Origin: CANHCC01 sp040381555
GTDB lineage: Bacteria; Bacteroidota; Bacteroidia; J057; RFSG01
Assembly (NCBI GenBank): GCA_040381555.1
Contig: JBEIHC010000014.1
Coordinates: 1 to 38,742 of the forward strand
Direction: 5' to 3'
Length of the DNA: 38,742 nucleotides
Under the pieces are notes generated by a model that saw only the letters and a list, made by a program, of their open reading frames with translations, was not told where the DNA came from and searched no databases. This document shows positions 8,119 to 16,683 of this stretch, one piece after another. A program made the position numbers and the translations under genes. How positions within the stretch are numbered: the first letter of the stretch is position 1; the number at the start of each line of letters is the position of its first letter.

Positions 8119-9367
8119 GGCGATTAGACTGGATTATATTTCCATTGTCATTTTCTTGTTAATGATATTATTGGGGTGGTTAAATATCTATGCGGCCTCT
8201 TCTACATTTGATCAAACTACCTTGTTTGATATTAATTACTCTTATGGCAAACAATTTATTTGGATTCTTTTTGCCCTATTTCTCGCAGGATTTATTCTGA
8301 ACCTTGATTCTAAGTTTATCGAATTTATTTCCTACCCTGTTTATGTTTTAAGTATTGGAAGTATAATTCTGGTACTGTTTTTTGGAAAGGAAGTAAATGG
8401 TGCTAAAAGTTGGTTTGAAATAGGAAGCTTTCGAATTCAACCTGCTGAATTTGCTAAGATAGGCACTGCAATGGCTCTTTCAAAATTTATGTCAACCTTG
8501 AATTTTACATTAGATAAATTCAAGAATCGTTTGATTTGTGCAGGATTTATATTGTTGCCAGCAACCATTGTGTTATTGCAAAATGACACTGGTTCCGCCC
8601 TCGTTTTCTTTAGTTTTATTTTTGTCCTGTTTCGAGAAGGTTTGCCCTCTTTTTATTTGATCACAATTTTTTACAGTACATTTCTAGCAGTATTGGCCTT
8701 GCTGTTCAATAAAATTAATGTGATTGCGGTAATTGTTGCAGTAGATATTATTTTGTTTTTTTTTGTATTTCGAAAGAAGTTTATTGTTCTACATTTATTG
8801 GCTATTCTCTATTCTGCCATAATTGTTTTTGGAGTAGATTTTGTAAGAGACAATGTGCTTGAGCCTCATCAAAGAAAAAGGATTGAGGCCTTGTTTAATC
8901 CTAATTCTGATCCTTTGGGTGCTGGTTGGAATGTGACACAATCAAAAAATGCCATTGGTTCTGGTGGGTTTATAGGAAAAGGATTTCTAAAAGGAATGCA
9001 TACTAAGTATGATTTTGTACCCGAACAAGATACCGATTTTATTTTTTGTACCATAGGAGAGGAGCATGGATGGCTAGGGGCTTCCTCCATAATTGTTTTA
9101 TTTTTACTGCTCCTGTGGCGATTGGTTGAAGTAGGCGAAACCTCCAAAACGCGCTATGCCCGAATATACAGTTATGGAGTGGCTTCTGTATTGTTCTTTC
9201 ATATTGCTGTAAATGTTGGAATGACTATTGGTCTGGCCCCAGTAATTGGGATTCCTTTGCCGTTTTTTAGCTATGGAGGTTCCTCCTTATTTGCCTTTAC
9301 TACGATGCTGTTTATTGCCCTGAATTTTTATGCTAACCGAACGAATATTCTTTCTTCTAAAGGGTAG
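8102..9367 (+). CDS. rodA: rod shape-determining protein RodA (SEDS peptidoglycan polymerase)
   Basis: The 421-residue polytopic protein has the SEDS family signatures. GAKSWFEIGSFRIQPAEFAKIG contains the family's conserved Trp and the QPAEF segment, VPEQDTDFIFCTIGEEHGWLG follows, and IGIPLPFFSYGGSSL is the hallmark C-terminal motif. RodA polymerises glycan strands at the inner membrane and partners with PBP2 encoded just upstream. ATG 8102 overlaps mrdA by 17 bp; a second ATG at 8108 is equally possible. The gene ends the operon and faces the SPOR gene on the other strand across 42 bp that hold a copy of the CTTACCCTAAG repeat. Confidence 0.96.
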   Translation: MPMERKAIRLDYISIVIFLLMILLGWLNIYAASSTFDQTTLFDINYSYGKQFIWILFALFLAGFILNLDSKFIEFISYPVYVLSIGSIILVLFFGKEVNGAKSWFEIGSFRIQPAEFAKIGTAMALSKFMSTLNFTLDKFKNRLICAGFILLPATIVLLQNDTGSALVFFSFIFVLFREGLPSFYLITIFYSTFLAVLALLFNKINVIAVIVAVDIILFFFVFRKKFIVLHLLAILYSAIIVFGVDFVRDNVLEPHQRKRIEALFNPNSDPLGAGWNVTQSKNAIGSGGFIGKGFLKGMHTKYDFVPEQDTDFIFCTIGEEHGWLGASSIIVLFLLLLWRLVEVGETSKTRYARIYSYGVASVLFFHIAVNVGMTIGLAPVIGIPLPFFSYGGSSLFAFTTMLFIALNFYANRTNILSSKG

Positions 9368-9382
9368 TGTTTTTGTGGGGAT

Positions 9383-9408
9383 GGGGTAAGCAAACGCTTA
9401 GGGTAAGC
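9383..9408 (-). repeat. dispersed copy (1.5 units) of the 17-bp CTTACCCTAAG repeat
   Basis: Read on the minus strand, 9408-9392 is a full 17-bp unit, GCTTACCCTAAGCGTTT, followed by a half unit GCTTACCC (9391-9384). The full unit differs by one base from the third unit of the array after rpsB. It begins one base after the TAA stop of the SPOR gene and has the same orientation as that gene, just as the other clusters follow rpsB and the RAYT gene. TAAGC-GTTT-GCTTA can fold into a small hairpin, possibly part of the 3' end of this transcript. Confidence 0.8.
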
Positions 9409-9409
9409 C

Positions 9410-9994
9410 TTATTTCTCTCCGGAATTTCCAGGGGGGGCCTCGAAAGAGTTTTCTTTTCGAATGATTTGAATTAATTCTGGCACAACAAATGCCCCAGTA
9501 AATTGATTTTTAACTCTCTGACAAAACATTTCAGCTTCCGATCGGGTTAAAAAATTGCCGACACGCACTCTAAAAGTTGGACGATTATATGTTTGAAATA
9601 CCTGAATTTCTGGCCATATCCCCAGAAATTCTAATTTGATTTTGTCTGCTGCTCCCCGATCTAAACCTGCATATAATTGTATTCTAAATCCTTTGACCAT
9701 TTTCTCCGACTGATTTTGATCCATGTTTTTATGGCGCTCTAGCAGATCTTCAATTTCATGCCCATAATCGAATTTGACCATCCTACTCGTGTCTTTGCCT
9801 ACAGGTACTCTTCCTTTAAGCTGAGTGCTGTCAATTTCAATAATATTGTTGGGGAATGGGTCCTGAAAGCTTATCTTTTTTCTGAAAAAACTTAGGTCCT
9901 CGGCCTCGTATTTTTCATAGCCTTTGGGTATTTCTTGTGCAAGAAGAAAATTCTGAAACAATAAACCGCAAGTTAAATAGAAAAATATTTTCAT
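9410..9994 (-). CDS. exported SPOR-domain protein
   Basis: About 194 residues. The N-terminus MKIFFYLTCGLLFQNFLLAQ is a signal peptide. The C-terminal half (from about FRIQLYAGLDRGAADKIKL to AFVVPELIQI) fits a SPOR domain: two beta-alpha units with RIQLYAG, RPTFRVRVGNFLTRSEAE and a final strand. SPOR domains bind denuded glycan at sites of wall cutting, often at the septum, so a wall-related periplasmic role is likely. ATG 9994 is preferred to the in-frame TTG at 10003 because it begins the signal peptide directly. A perfect 16-bp palindrome (10004-10019) lies 10 bp before the start. The gene is convergent with rodA. Confidence 0.8.
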   Translation of the reverse strand: MKIFFYLTCGLLFQNFLLAQEIPKGYEKYEAEDLSFFRKKISFQDPFPNNIIEIDSTQLKGRVPVGKDTSRMVKFDYGHEIEDLLERHKNMDQNQSEKMVKGFRIQLYAGLDRGAADKIKLEFLGIWPEIQVFQTYNRPTFRVRVGNFLTRSEAEMFCQRVKNQFTGAFVVPELIQIIRKENSFEAPPGNSGEK

Positions 9995-10003
9995 GATTTT
10001 CAA

Positions 10004-10019
10004 TTCAGTAATTACTGAA
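10004..10019. promoter_or_regulatory. perfect 16-bp palindrome upstream of the SPOR gene
   Basis: TTCAGTAATTACTGAA reads the same on both strands. It sits 10 bp upstream of the SPOR-gene ATG (9994), a plausible position for an operator or a 5' leader hairpin. No known regulator is recognised from the sequence. The remaining gap to 10387 (about 370 bp) shows no convincing coding sequence. A TATATTTG box on the minus strand (10254-10247) could be a -7 element without a clear -33 partner. Confidence 0.35.
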
Positions 10020-10387
10020 ATTTGTTTAAAATTGATTCTCTTGGTAATAAGGTCAAGTACAGTAAATATGGATGCCGTTCATGATGTACTTTTCTAATTA
10101 TGATTTTAACTTCTTACTCGTCCTACTTCACTTTACTTGCCTAATTTCTAATGCCGAGTATGACCTAGCTGGAGTTGAAATGATAATTGGAGCAATCCCA
10201 AGTCTGAGTTTGAAAGTAGCAAAATACATCATTCACTAAATCTGTACAAATATACGGACATTACTTGTCATAGGATATAGTAGAAATTACAGCCCAGAGG
10301 TTGAGGCTGTTGTTATTCAATTGAAGGGAAGTGTTCTGGTTTTTTTCTCAATACAACCCCATCCCCATTATAAATTGTCAGAATATT

Positions 10388-11467
10388 CTAGGTTGTGGGA
10401 GCTTTAGTCTCTGTTCCTGTTTGAGAAAATTCACTTCCTAGTAATACACCTAAGCTTTTGAAAGACTCACTATGGTCAAATAGAATTTTAAGCACAGCGG
10501 TAAAAGGAATAAACAAAATCATCCCGGCGATTCCCCAGATTAAGCCCCCCAATATTAAGGCCATAAATGCAAAAAGGGCATTGACCGAAACTTGATTGCC
10601 CATAATTCGAGGCGTAATCCAGTTGCTTTCTAACATTTGCACTACGATAAACCAAGCTGAAACATAAACAGCGGGAAGTATTTCTCCTTTATTTAAAATT
10701 ACATACAGCACCGGCAAAGCTCCTCCAATGTAAGTGCCTATATAGGGAATAATAGTTAGGGCGGCAGCAAAGAATCCAAATAAAATAGCATGCTCAACAC
10801 CTATTATCCATAACCCAAGGCTATTCAGAGTGCCCATTATAGCAATGACAATAAGTAGGCCCATAAAATATCGAATAATAACCTTATTTACTTTCGACAA
10901 AAAGATTTGCGTTTGATTTCTCTTGCTTTCGCCTTGGGTCATCAGAATGAATGCTAAGATGGATTTTCGATACAACAAAAAGAAGAAAACATAGACAAGG
11001 GTAAGTCCGGCAGATGCAAGTAAATTTCCTGAGGCTCCTAAAGTTGGCGCCAGCAAAGAGCCTGACCCACTCAGGATTTGATTTCTACTTTCTAGAATAA
11101 AGGAATCAATTTCTTGTTGACTTAAAGGGAGGTTTTGATAAATGATTTCCTGCAATCGATTAATAATTTGTCTGATGTTTTGTTCAAAGTCTTGTACATC
11201 TTGAAAAAGATAGAAGAGTTGAGCAGAAAATAGGGAAAGGATTGTTGTAATAACGCCCAGGAACAAAAAGATAATTAGCAGAATTGCCACTATTGAGGGT
11301 AAGCCTTTTCGTTCCAATTTACTGCATAAAGGCCGAAATAAGAGGGCAATAATAATGGCAAATGCAATGGGTTTTAAAAGGGTTTGTGCCCAAAACATAA
11401 CAGCAGTGAGTATGCTGAGGGTAATGAGCAAGTGGGCCCAATAGGCAATGTCAGAGCGGATTTTCAC
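10388..11467 (-). CDS. AI-2E family transporter (PF01594-like membrane protein)
   Basis: About 359 residues with roughly eight predicted membrane helices in the AI-2E/YdiK/PerM arrangement: two helices at the N-terminus (VMFWAQTLLKPIAFAIIIALLF), a long soluble stretch after helix three, then a C-terminal block with IIPYIGTYIGGALPV and ESNWITPRIMGNQVSVNAL, the latter close to the family signature. Members export diverse small molecules or ions; the substrate cannot be told here, and autoinducer-2 transport should not be assumed. GTG 11467 overlaps the permease stop as GTGA (11467-11464), so I prefer it to the upstream in-frame ATG 11551, which lies inside the permease gene. The pair is probably cotranscribed. 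Confidence 0.88.
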   Translation of the reverse strand: MKIRSDIAYWAHLLITLSILTAVMFWAQTLLKPIAFAIIIALLFRPLCSKLERKGLPSIVAILLIIFLFLGVITTILSLFSAQLFYLFQDVQDFEQNIRQIINRLQEIIYQNLPLSQQEIDSFILESRNQILSGSGSLLAPTLGASGNLLASAGLTLVYVFFFLLYRKSILAFILMTQGESKRNQTQIFLSKVNKVIIRYFMGLLIVIAIMGTLNSLGLWIIGVEHAILFGFFAAALTIIPYIGTYIGGALPVLYVILNKGEILPAVYVSAWFIVVQMLESNWITPRIMGNQVSVNALFAFMALILGGLIWGIAGMILFIPFTAVLKILFDHSESFKSLGVLLGSEFSQTGTETKAPTT

Positions 11468-13185
11468 TGGAGATTGAGTTTGCTGTTCTTTCTGCTGTAG
11501 GCAAAGTAGATGAGTAAACCTGCCGCAAGCCAGATTCCAAATCGCATCCAATTATGCCATCCTAATTCAGACATAAGGTAAAGGCAGGATAACATACCTA
11601 GCACTGGGATTAGATTCCACTTATAACGAAAGGTAAACCAGGTTACAATTGCAGTACACAAAATAAATATTACACTCGGAATAGATTCATACCACTCACT
11701 TCCCGATTTTGTGCCGGGAAGGGTAGGGAGGTTTCCGGTGGAAATTAACCATAAAATGAGCATCGCAATTAATGCAGGTAATATCCATTTCCCATTTACA
11801 TAAGGGGTACGAAATCTTCCTTTAGGGTAAGAAGGTTCGTTGTGTAGCATTAATATGCCTCCACAAACCAGCACAAAAGCAAACAGAGTTCCGATACTGG
11901 TTAATTCGGTTACCTCATTCAGATTCAGAAATAGGGCAGGAATTGCCACAACCCATCCGGTTACTTTTGTCGCAAAAGAGGGTGTTTTGTAAATAGGATG
12001 AATACGAGAGAATTTCTTTGGAAGCAAACCATCTCTACTCATACTCATCCAAATTCTTGGCTGACCCATTTGAAAAACCAATAGTACTCCAGCAATGGCA
12101 ATCACGGCACTCACCGCAATGATACCGGAGAATCCATGCAATCCGACTTTTGCAAAGACAAAAGCCAGCGGATCTCCAACAGCCAGTTGATCATAAGGCA
12201 CCATGCCCGTTAATACTAATGATATAAGAATATATAAAATGGTGCAAATGATTAATGCATAAATCATACTACGAGGCAAATCTTTCTGAGGATTTTTGCA
12301 TTCTTCAGCTGTAGTAGAGATGGCATCAAAACCTATGTAGGCAAAGAAAACAGCTGCTACCCCTTTTAATACGCCACTCATACCATTGGGGGCAAAAGGA
12401 CTCCAATTCTCTGGGTCTACATAAAATGCCCCAGCAATAATTACCATGAATATTACCAGCAGCTTCAGTCCTACTAGTATATTACTGGTTGTTCTGGACT
12501 CACGAATTCCGACAAAAACGATCCAAGTAATCAGCACTACGATGGCAAGTGCAGGTATGTCGAGAATGATCGGGAAGGAGCCGATTGATGGGGCGGATGT
12601 CCAAGCATTCCAAGCATCTTGTTGATTAGGTAGTAAATCCTGAAATAGGGTTCCTGAGGCGAGTAAAGTCTCTACCTCTGTATGTCCTCTCATAGCAGAA
12701 AGAAAATCCATGGTCATCCAGGTAGGTAAGTGATATCCTAATCCAGCTAATAATCCGGTGAAATAATCAGACCAAGAGATGGCAACTGCAATATTTCCAA
12801 TTGCATATTCCATCAGAAGATCCCAGCCAATAATCCAGGCAAATAATTCGCCAAAAGTGGCATAGGCATAAGTATAGGCACTTCCTGAAATGGGAATTAG
12901 GGAGGCAAATTCGGCATAACAAAGGGCTGAAAAACCACAGGCCAATGCGGTGAAAATAAATAAAAGAGATATAGCCGGTCCTCCAGCGGCTGCGGCATTT
13001 CCAATGGTGGAGAAAATACCCGCACCAATGATTGCGGCAATGCCAAAACCAGTTAAATCTCGAACCGTTAACTTTCGATCAAGTTGGAAATGCGCTTCCC
13101 CTTCTCGAAGAATTTGCGCGTCTTCAAGGATTTTGCTGACCGATTTTTTTCGAAATAGGTCTTGAAAGAAATTTCTAGCTGCCAT
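11464..13185 (-). CDS. APC superfamily amino-acid permease (cationic amino-acid transporter type)
   Basis: A 573-residue protein with about twelve to fourteen membrane helices. GFGIAAIIGAGIFSTIGNAA is the helix-1 substrate-binding motif of APC transporters. GSAYTYAYATFGELFAWIIG and FFAYIGFDAISTTAEECKNP (helix 6) are typical of the CAT/YfnA branch. An extended loop follows helix 4, and the C-terminal helices include YPKGRFRTPYV. It probably imports amino acids by proton symport, but the substrate is not determined. It starts 70 bp downstream of the DEAD-box helicase stop on the same strand and ends in a 4-nt overlap with the AI-2E family gene. Confidence 0.9.
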   Translation of the reverse strand: MAARNFFQDLFRKKSVSKILEDAQILREGEAHFQLDRKLTVRDLTGFGIAAIIGAGIFSTIGNAAAAGGPAISLLFIFTALACGFSALCYAEFASLIPISGSAYTYAYATFGELFAWIIGWDLLMEYAIGNIAVAISWSDYFTGLLAGLGYHLPTWMTMDFLSAMRGHTEVETLLASGTLFQDLLPNQQDAWNAWTSAPSIGSFPIILDIPALAIVVLITWIVFVGIRESRTTSNILVGLKLLVIFMVIIAGAFYVDPENWSPFAPNGMSGVLKGVAAVFFAYIGFDAISTTAEECKNPQKDLPRSMIYALIICTILYILISLVLTGMVPYDQLAVGDPLAFVFAKVGLHGFSGIIAVSAVIAIAGVLLVFQMGQPRIWMSMSRDGLLPKKFSRIHPIYKTPSFATKVTGWVVAIPALFLNLNEVTELTSIGTLFAFVLVCGGILMLHNEPSYPKGRFRTPYVNGKWILPALIAMLILWLISTGNLPTLPGTKSGSEWYESIPSVIFILCTAIVTWFTFRYKWNLIPVLGMLSCLYLMSELGWHNWMRFGIWLAAGLLIYFAYSRKNSKLNLQ

Positions 13186-13255
13186 AATTGCCGAGTATGC
13201 AAAGTAAGCAGGAATTGGTAGAATTCCTTATGGATAGATTGATTTTAGGTAAAAA

Positions 13256-14575
13256 TCAAGCGGCACCAGATCCGGGATTATTGCCAGTAGGCTTTTTGAA
13301 TGGTTTTTTAAAGTTCTTTTTGCCTGAGTGTGCAGAGGAGGCGTTATGTGCGGATTGTGCTCCGTTGGAATTAGGTTTTCTAAATCCGCCTTTATTGCTA
13401 GAGTGATTTTTAGGTGCCGGTTTATCTGTTTCAGAAGGGCCTGCTCCCAAAGCTTCTGGTAAAGGAAGTCGGGGAAGGGTTCTGCCTATCATTTGCTCTA
13501 TTCGTTGAAGCTTTCGTAGGTCTTCTACATTGACAAATGTGTAAGCTTCTCCCTCTGCAGCTGCCCGAGCCGTTCTGCCAATTCGGTGAACATAATCCTC
13601 CGGATCTTGAGGGCAATCAAAATTAACGACATGCGTTACCCCATCTACATCGATTCCTCTGGATAATATGTCTGTGGCTACCAGAATTTGGATTTTACCG
13701 TTTTTAAAGTCATTTAGTATAGATTCTCTTTCGCTTTGTTCTTTGTCTGAGTGTATTCCCTCGGCCTGAAATCCTAATTTTCTTAAGGCTTTAACAATGT
13801 CGTTTACAAATCTCTTTCTGGAAGTGAAGAGAATCATCATCCCTACTTCTTTATGACTAAATATCTGCTCCAATAGAGCCGTTTTTTGGGTGTCGTGGGC
13901 CAGATAAATGAACTGCCGAATTTTTTCAGCAGGTAAAGAAACTTTAATACTGATTTCTTCCGGTTCTTTTAAAATCTCTTTTGCTAGTTTTCGAATAGTA
14001 GGGGGCATAGTAGCCGAGAACATGAGGGTTTGCCTTTCTTTCGGTGTTTTGGCGATGATTCCCATGATGTCTTCGTAAAAACCCATGTCCAGCATTTTGT
14101 CGGCCTCATCCAAAACGAGAAAGCTCAGGTGACTTAAATCTACATACCCTAATTGCATATGAGCAATGAGTCTACCTGGGGTTGCAATTAAAATATCAGC
14201 CCCTTTTTTTATTGCATTCTGTTGAATCGACCAGTCATCGGATTTGCCTCCTCCATAGATGGCAACAGAGCGGACAGGAGAGTGATAAGCGAGACCATCA
14301 ATCAATTCGTCAATTTGCTTTGCCAACTCCCGAGTCGGTACAATAACCAGCGCTTTTATCTGTTTGGAAGGATTGTTTTGAATATGTTGGAGAATCGGAA
14401 TAACAAAAGCTGCTGTTTTTCCGGTTCCTGTTTGTGCACAGCCAATCAAATCCTTGCCATCCAAGATAATTGGAATGGCTTGGGCTTGAATAGGAGTGCA
14501 ATCAGTGTAGCCCAAATCCTGAACTCCATAAAGAATTTCAGGCAAGAGATTGAATTGTTCGAATTTAGAAGACAA
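13256..14575 (-). CDS. DEAD-box ATP-dependent RNA helicase (RhlE-like)
   Basis: The 439-residue protein has all DEAD-box motifs in order: Q motif (FNLLPEIL..GYTDCTPIQAQAIP, residues 8-35), Walker A AQTGTGKT (47-54), PTRELA (80-85), TPGR (132-135), DEAD (156-159), SAT (187-189), ATDILSRGIDV (300-310) and HRIGRTAR (330-337). A low-complexity tail rich in Lys, Asn and Ser (from ~395) resembles the RNA-binding tails of RhlE/CshA-type proteins involved in ribosome assembly, RNA decay or cold growth. No ATG is suitable; TTG 14575 places the Q motif at the usual distance. A TATCTTTG -7-like box (14602-14595) lies 20 bp upstream of it. Confidence 0.93.
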   Translation of the reverse strand: MSSKFEQFNLLPEILYGVQDLGYTDCTPIQAQAIPIILDGKDLIGCAQTGTGKTAAFVIPILQHIQNNPSKQIKALVIVPTRELAKQIDELIDGLAYHSPVRSVAIYGGGKSDDWSIQQNAIKKGADILIATPGRLIAHMQLGYVDLSHLSFLVLDEADKMLDMGFYEDIMGIIAKTPKERQTLMFSATMPPTIRKLAKEILKEPEEISIKVSLPAEKIRQFIYLAHDTQKTALLEQIFSHKEVGMMILFTSRKRFVNDIVKALRKLGFQAEGIHSDKEQSERESILNDFKNGKIQILVATDILSRGIDVDGVTHVVNFDCPQDPEDYVHRIGRTARAAAEGEAYTFVNVEDLRKLQRIEQMIGRTLPRLPLPEALGAGPSETDKPAPKNHSSNKGGFRKPNSNGAQSAHNASSAHSGKKNFKKPFKKPTGNNPGSGAA

Positions 14576-14594
14576 AGCGTATAGAATTAGTACA

Positions 14595-14602
14595 CAAAGA
14601 TA
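14595..14602 (-). promoter_or_regulatory. candidate -7 promoter box of the helicase gene
   Basis: On the minus strand this reads TATCTTTG, an exact match to the Bacteroidota -7 consensus TAnnTTTG, and lies about 20 bp before the TTG start of the helicase. No clear TTTG at -33 is visible. The rest of the 307-bp gap up to 14882 contains only the terminator hairpin at 14822-14848. Confidence 0.4.
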
Positions 14603-14821
14603 CTCAATTCGCAGGGCATAATGCCTTAAAGACTGTATTGTTCTAAAAATGTAAAAGTCCTAATTGCTTATGAGTATTATTTGCTCAAATGACCAATGCA
14701 CCTATTCAGATTAGATATTGGCCAGATGAAATCAAAGAATTATGACTGTACGAATCTTGTTCAGGTGGGTGTTGGAATTATGCTTGAAGTAAACCCTTGT
14801 TGGGCAATCTTCATTTAAGCT

Positions 14822-14848
14822 AAATAACCGGCAAATGGCCGGTTATTT
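14822..14848 (-). terminator. rho-independent terminator of the marR-type gene
   Basis: AAATAACCGGC and GCCGGTTATTT form a perfect 11-bp stem with the 5-base loop AAATG. It lies 34 bp after the MarR gene stop, in its direction of transcription. The A/T flanks give only a moderate T tract on the minus strand. The stem is symmetric, so it could also act on transcripts from the other strand. Confidence 0.7.
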
Positions 14849-14882
14849 GGTTTCTGAAAAACGATTCGGAATTCTGATTGGT

Positions 14883-15347
14883 TTAATAGGAAAGATTTGA
14901 TTGAAAGATTTTTGCCAGACTTTTTGAGAATATACTCCGCTTGGTGTCCAGACTGTTAAAGAATCTAGCTTCTTCCTCCTCTACTGATTTTTGAATTTTT
15001 TCAACTTTTTTGATGCCTTTGTCAGCTATGCCAATCAAATTGGCTCTGGAATCGGTTGTGAATTTCTTACGCTTTATGAACCCCTTTTCTTCCAACACTC
15101 TGAGCGCTTTAGAAGTTAACATGATTTCTGTACCAGCATAATGAGCCAGTTTTACTTGGGTAATTTGCTTCTCTGTTTTTTCCAATTCTACTAAGCGGCT
15201 GAGTAATATATACTCCAGATAGGTAAATTCCTGTCGGAATAAAACGACTTTTATTGTTTTTTCCCACTGACGGGAAACCTGCCAAAGTAATAGCCCGATT
15301 TCCTGTTCTTTTAAGTCCGGTTTTAAGGTTTTTTCTTTAGATTTCAT
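14883..15347 (-). CDS. MarR-family transcriptional regulator
   Basis: 154 residues with a winged helix-turn-helix in the middle: LEYILLSRLVELE, ITQVKLAHYAGTEIMLTSKALRVLEEKGFIKR (recognition helix around MLTSKALRVLEEKGF), and the wing with KKFTTDSRANLIGIADKG. The layout, with the conserved Asp-Ser-Arg in the wing, is that of MarR proteins, dimeric cytoplasmic repressors that often respond to phenolics, oxidants or antibiotics. The ligand is unknown. The gene stands alone on the minus strand between its own terminator and a 363-bp gap to the TauE/SafE gene. An inverted repeat 27 bp before the start (15374-15390) could be its own operator. Confidence 0.85.
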   Translation of the reverse strand: MKSKEKTLKPDLKEQEIGLLLWQVSRQWEKTIKVVLFRQEFTYLEYILLSRLVELEKTEKQITQVKLAHYAGTEIMLTSKALRVLEEKGFIKRKKFTTDSRANLIGIADKGIKKVEKIQKSVEEEEARFFNSLDTKRSIFSKSLAKIFQSNLSY

Positions 15348-15373
15348 TAATTTAAAAATTGGGTTGATGATAA

Positions 15374-15390
15374 CTGATTTGTTAAATCAG
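15374..15390. promoter_or_regulatory. inverted repeat upstream of the marR-type gene, possible autoregulatory operator
   Basis: CTGATTT-GTT-AAATCAG is a 7-bp inverted repeat with a 3-bp centre, 27 bp before the MarR-family start at 15347. MarR proteins often bind short palindromes overlapping their own promoter, so autoregulation is plausible but inferred from position only. Confidence 0.3.
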
Positions 15391-15459
15391 CGCATAATTC
15401 AATGCAAATAAGCAAAGAATTCAATAATAAACAAATTCATTTTTAATTTGGTTAAAGTC

Positions 15460-15481
15460 AGGAGCGTGCGCTCCTTTTTTT
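15460..15481 (+). terminator. plus-strand intrinsic terminator without an upstream gene
   Basis: AGGAGC-GTGC-GCTCCT followed directly by a run of seven T's has the form of a rho-independent terminator acting rightward. Both neighbouring genes are on the minus strand, and no plus-strand ORF ends before it. It may end a short unannotated RNA starting after about 15350, or be the remnant of a lost gene. The rest of the 363-bp gap (15482-15710) shows nothing I recognise. Confidence 0.6.
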
Positions 15482-15710
15482 GTGAATATAATCTCCTTGT
15501 CCGATAAAATACTAAAAATAAATAGATACTATGTGGCTATTTTTTAATTTTAGATTGTGACGAAGATACAGCATACCTGAACCTTTGGGGTATTCTTAAG
15601 TGTAATCGAATGTACCGATTGTTTTTTTAAGGTAACTCTTTTGAAAAAAATATCATAAAGTGTTATTTGGGTTTAGAGCTAATATTTAAAAAAATAATTG
15701 AACAATTCGG

Positions 15711-16487
15711 TTAATTCAATATTCCCATAATTGTTAAAAAGGCAATGAACATCATAAATAATGCTACGAGCTTTTTAATTATCCCTAAACTCGTTTTTGT
15801 CAGAAGTCTTTTTCCGATGAAAGAACCTAAAAAAGCACTACCAATTGCTAATATAATTAATTCTGAATGTTGTTGTAATAGAACCCATCCTGGCTCCGAA
15901 ATGTAATTGCTGATGCGCGTAATGTCTACCCCGATAGCAATGGCAGTACCGGTGGCAATAAACGCTTCCTTACTCAGCCCACAGCGTACAAGGAATGCAG
16001 ACCTCAATGCTCCTTGATGCCCTGAAAAGCCACCAAAGAATCCGCTCACCATTCCGCCGGCTATCAGCCAACGGCTTTCAAATTGAAGATTCTCAAGTTT
16101 AGGAATAACTTCAACCAGAGTAAAGGCCAACATCAATAGACCTATGATTAGGTTGGTCAGAAAAATTCCAAAGTCTTTTTCTGCAATTTTATAAGATAAT
16201 AAAGCCTGTCCTGACCCCAGCTCTATTAGTAATTCAGAGCCCAGCCAAGCACCAATCAGTGAGGGAATCCCAAATCGAAGTAAGATTGGAATGCGAATAA
16301 ATTGCCCAATTAGGGAGCCTTTAAATAAGTTGTTTAATAAATGAACACAGGCGGTGAATAAAATTGCTTCTTGAATCGAAAAGAACAGTAAAAACACAGG
16401 GAGTAAAATCGTTCCAAGCCCAAATCCCGAGAAGAAAGTGAGTAATGCTGCGCCAAAAGCAGTGATTGGGATAAGGATTAATTCCAT
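15711..16487 (-). CDS. TauE/SafE family membrane transporter
   Basis: 258 residues with about seven to eight predicted membrane helices. The family pattern is visible in the N-terminal FFSGFGLGTILLPVFLLFFS and in the repeated GGMVSGFFGGFSGHQGALRS, with its characteristic G-x-x-G-F-x-G-G and small-residue helix breaks. AFLGSFIGKRLL lies near the C-terminus. TauE/SafE proteins export sulfite, sulfoacetate or related anions; the substrate here is unknown. ATG 16487 is preceded by a good promoter match on the minus strand (TTTG 16535-16532, 19-bp spacer, TAATTTTA 16512-16505). It appears to be a single-gene unit. Confidence 0.85.
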   Translation of the reverse strand: MELILIPITAFGAALLTFFSGFGLGTILLPVFLLFFSIQEAILFTACVHLLNNLFKGSLIGQFIRIPILLRFGIPSLIGAWLGSELLIELGSGQALLSYKIAEKDFGIFLTNLIIGLLMLAFTLVEVIPKLENLQFESRWLIAGGMVSGFFGGFSGHQGALRSAFLVRCGLSKEAFIATGTAIAIGVDITRISNYISEPGWVLLQQHSELIILAIGSAFLGSFIGKRLLTKTSLGIIKKLVALFMMFIAFLTIMGILN

Positions 16488-16504
16488 TTAGAATTGAAAC
16501 TTGG

Positions 16505-16535
16505 TAAAATTACTTACTGTAAAATTTTTAACAAA
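16505..16535 (-). promoter_or_regulatory. candidate promoter of the TauE/SafE gene
   Basis: On the minus strand TTTG (16535-16532) is followed after 19 bp by TAATTTTA (16512-16505), one mismatch from TAnnTTTG. The -7 box ends 17 bp before the ATG at 16487, implying a very short leader. Confidence 0.45.
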
Positions 16536-16683
16536 CGATCTTACCTTTTTAATCGATACTGGTTTTTAATTTTAATACTCTTTTATGGCTCGATTTGATC
16601 ATTGGTTGCAAGAGTCTTCCATCGAAACTTAAATTTCTTTAATGGCTCGATACAACTTACTCCGCTGAAATGTTTTTGTTTAC

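Noticed and set aside
13188..13406. 72-residue plus-strand ORF between permease and helicase
   Set aside because: Mostly antisense to the helicase C-terminal tail; nothing supports it as a gene.
14222..14584. 120-residue plus-strand ORF opposite the helicase
   Set aside because: Antisense shadow covering the helicase motifs; the minus frame is unambiguously real.
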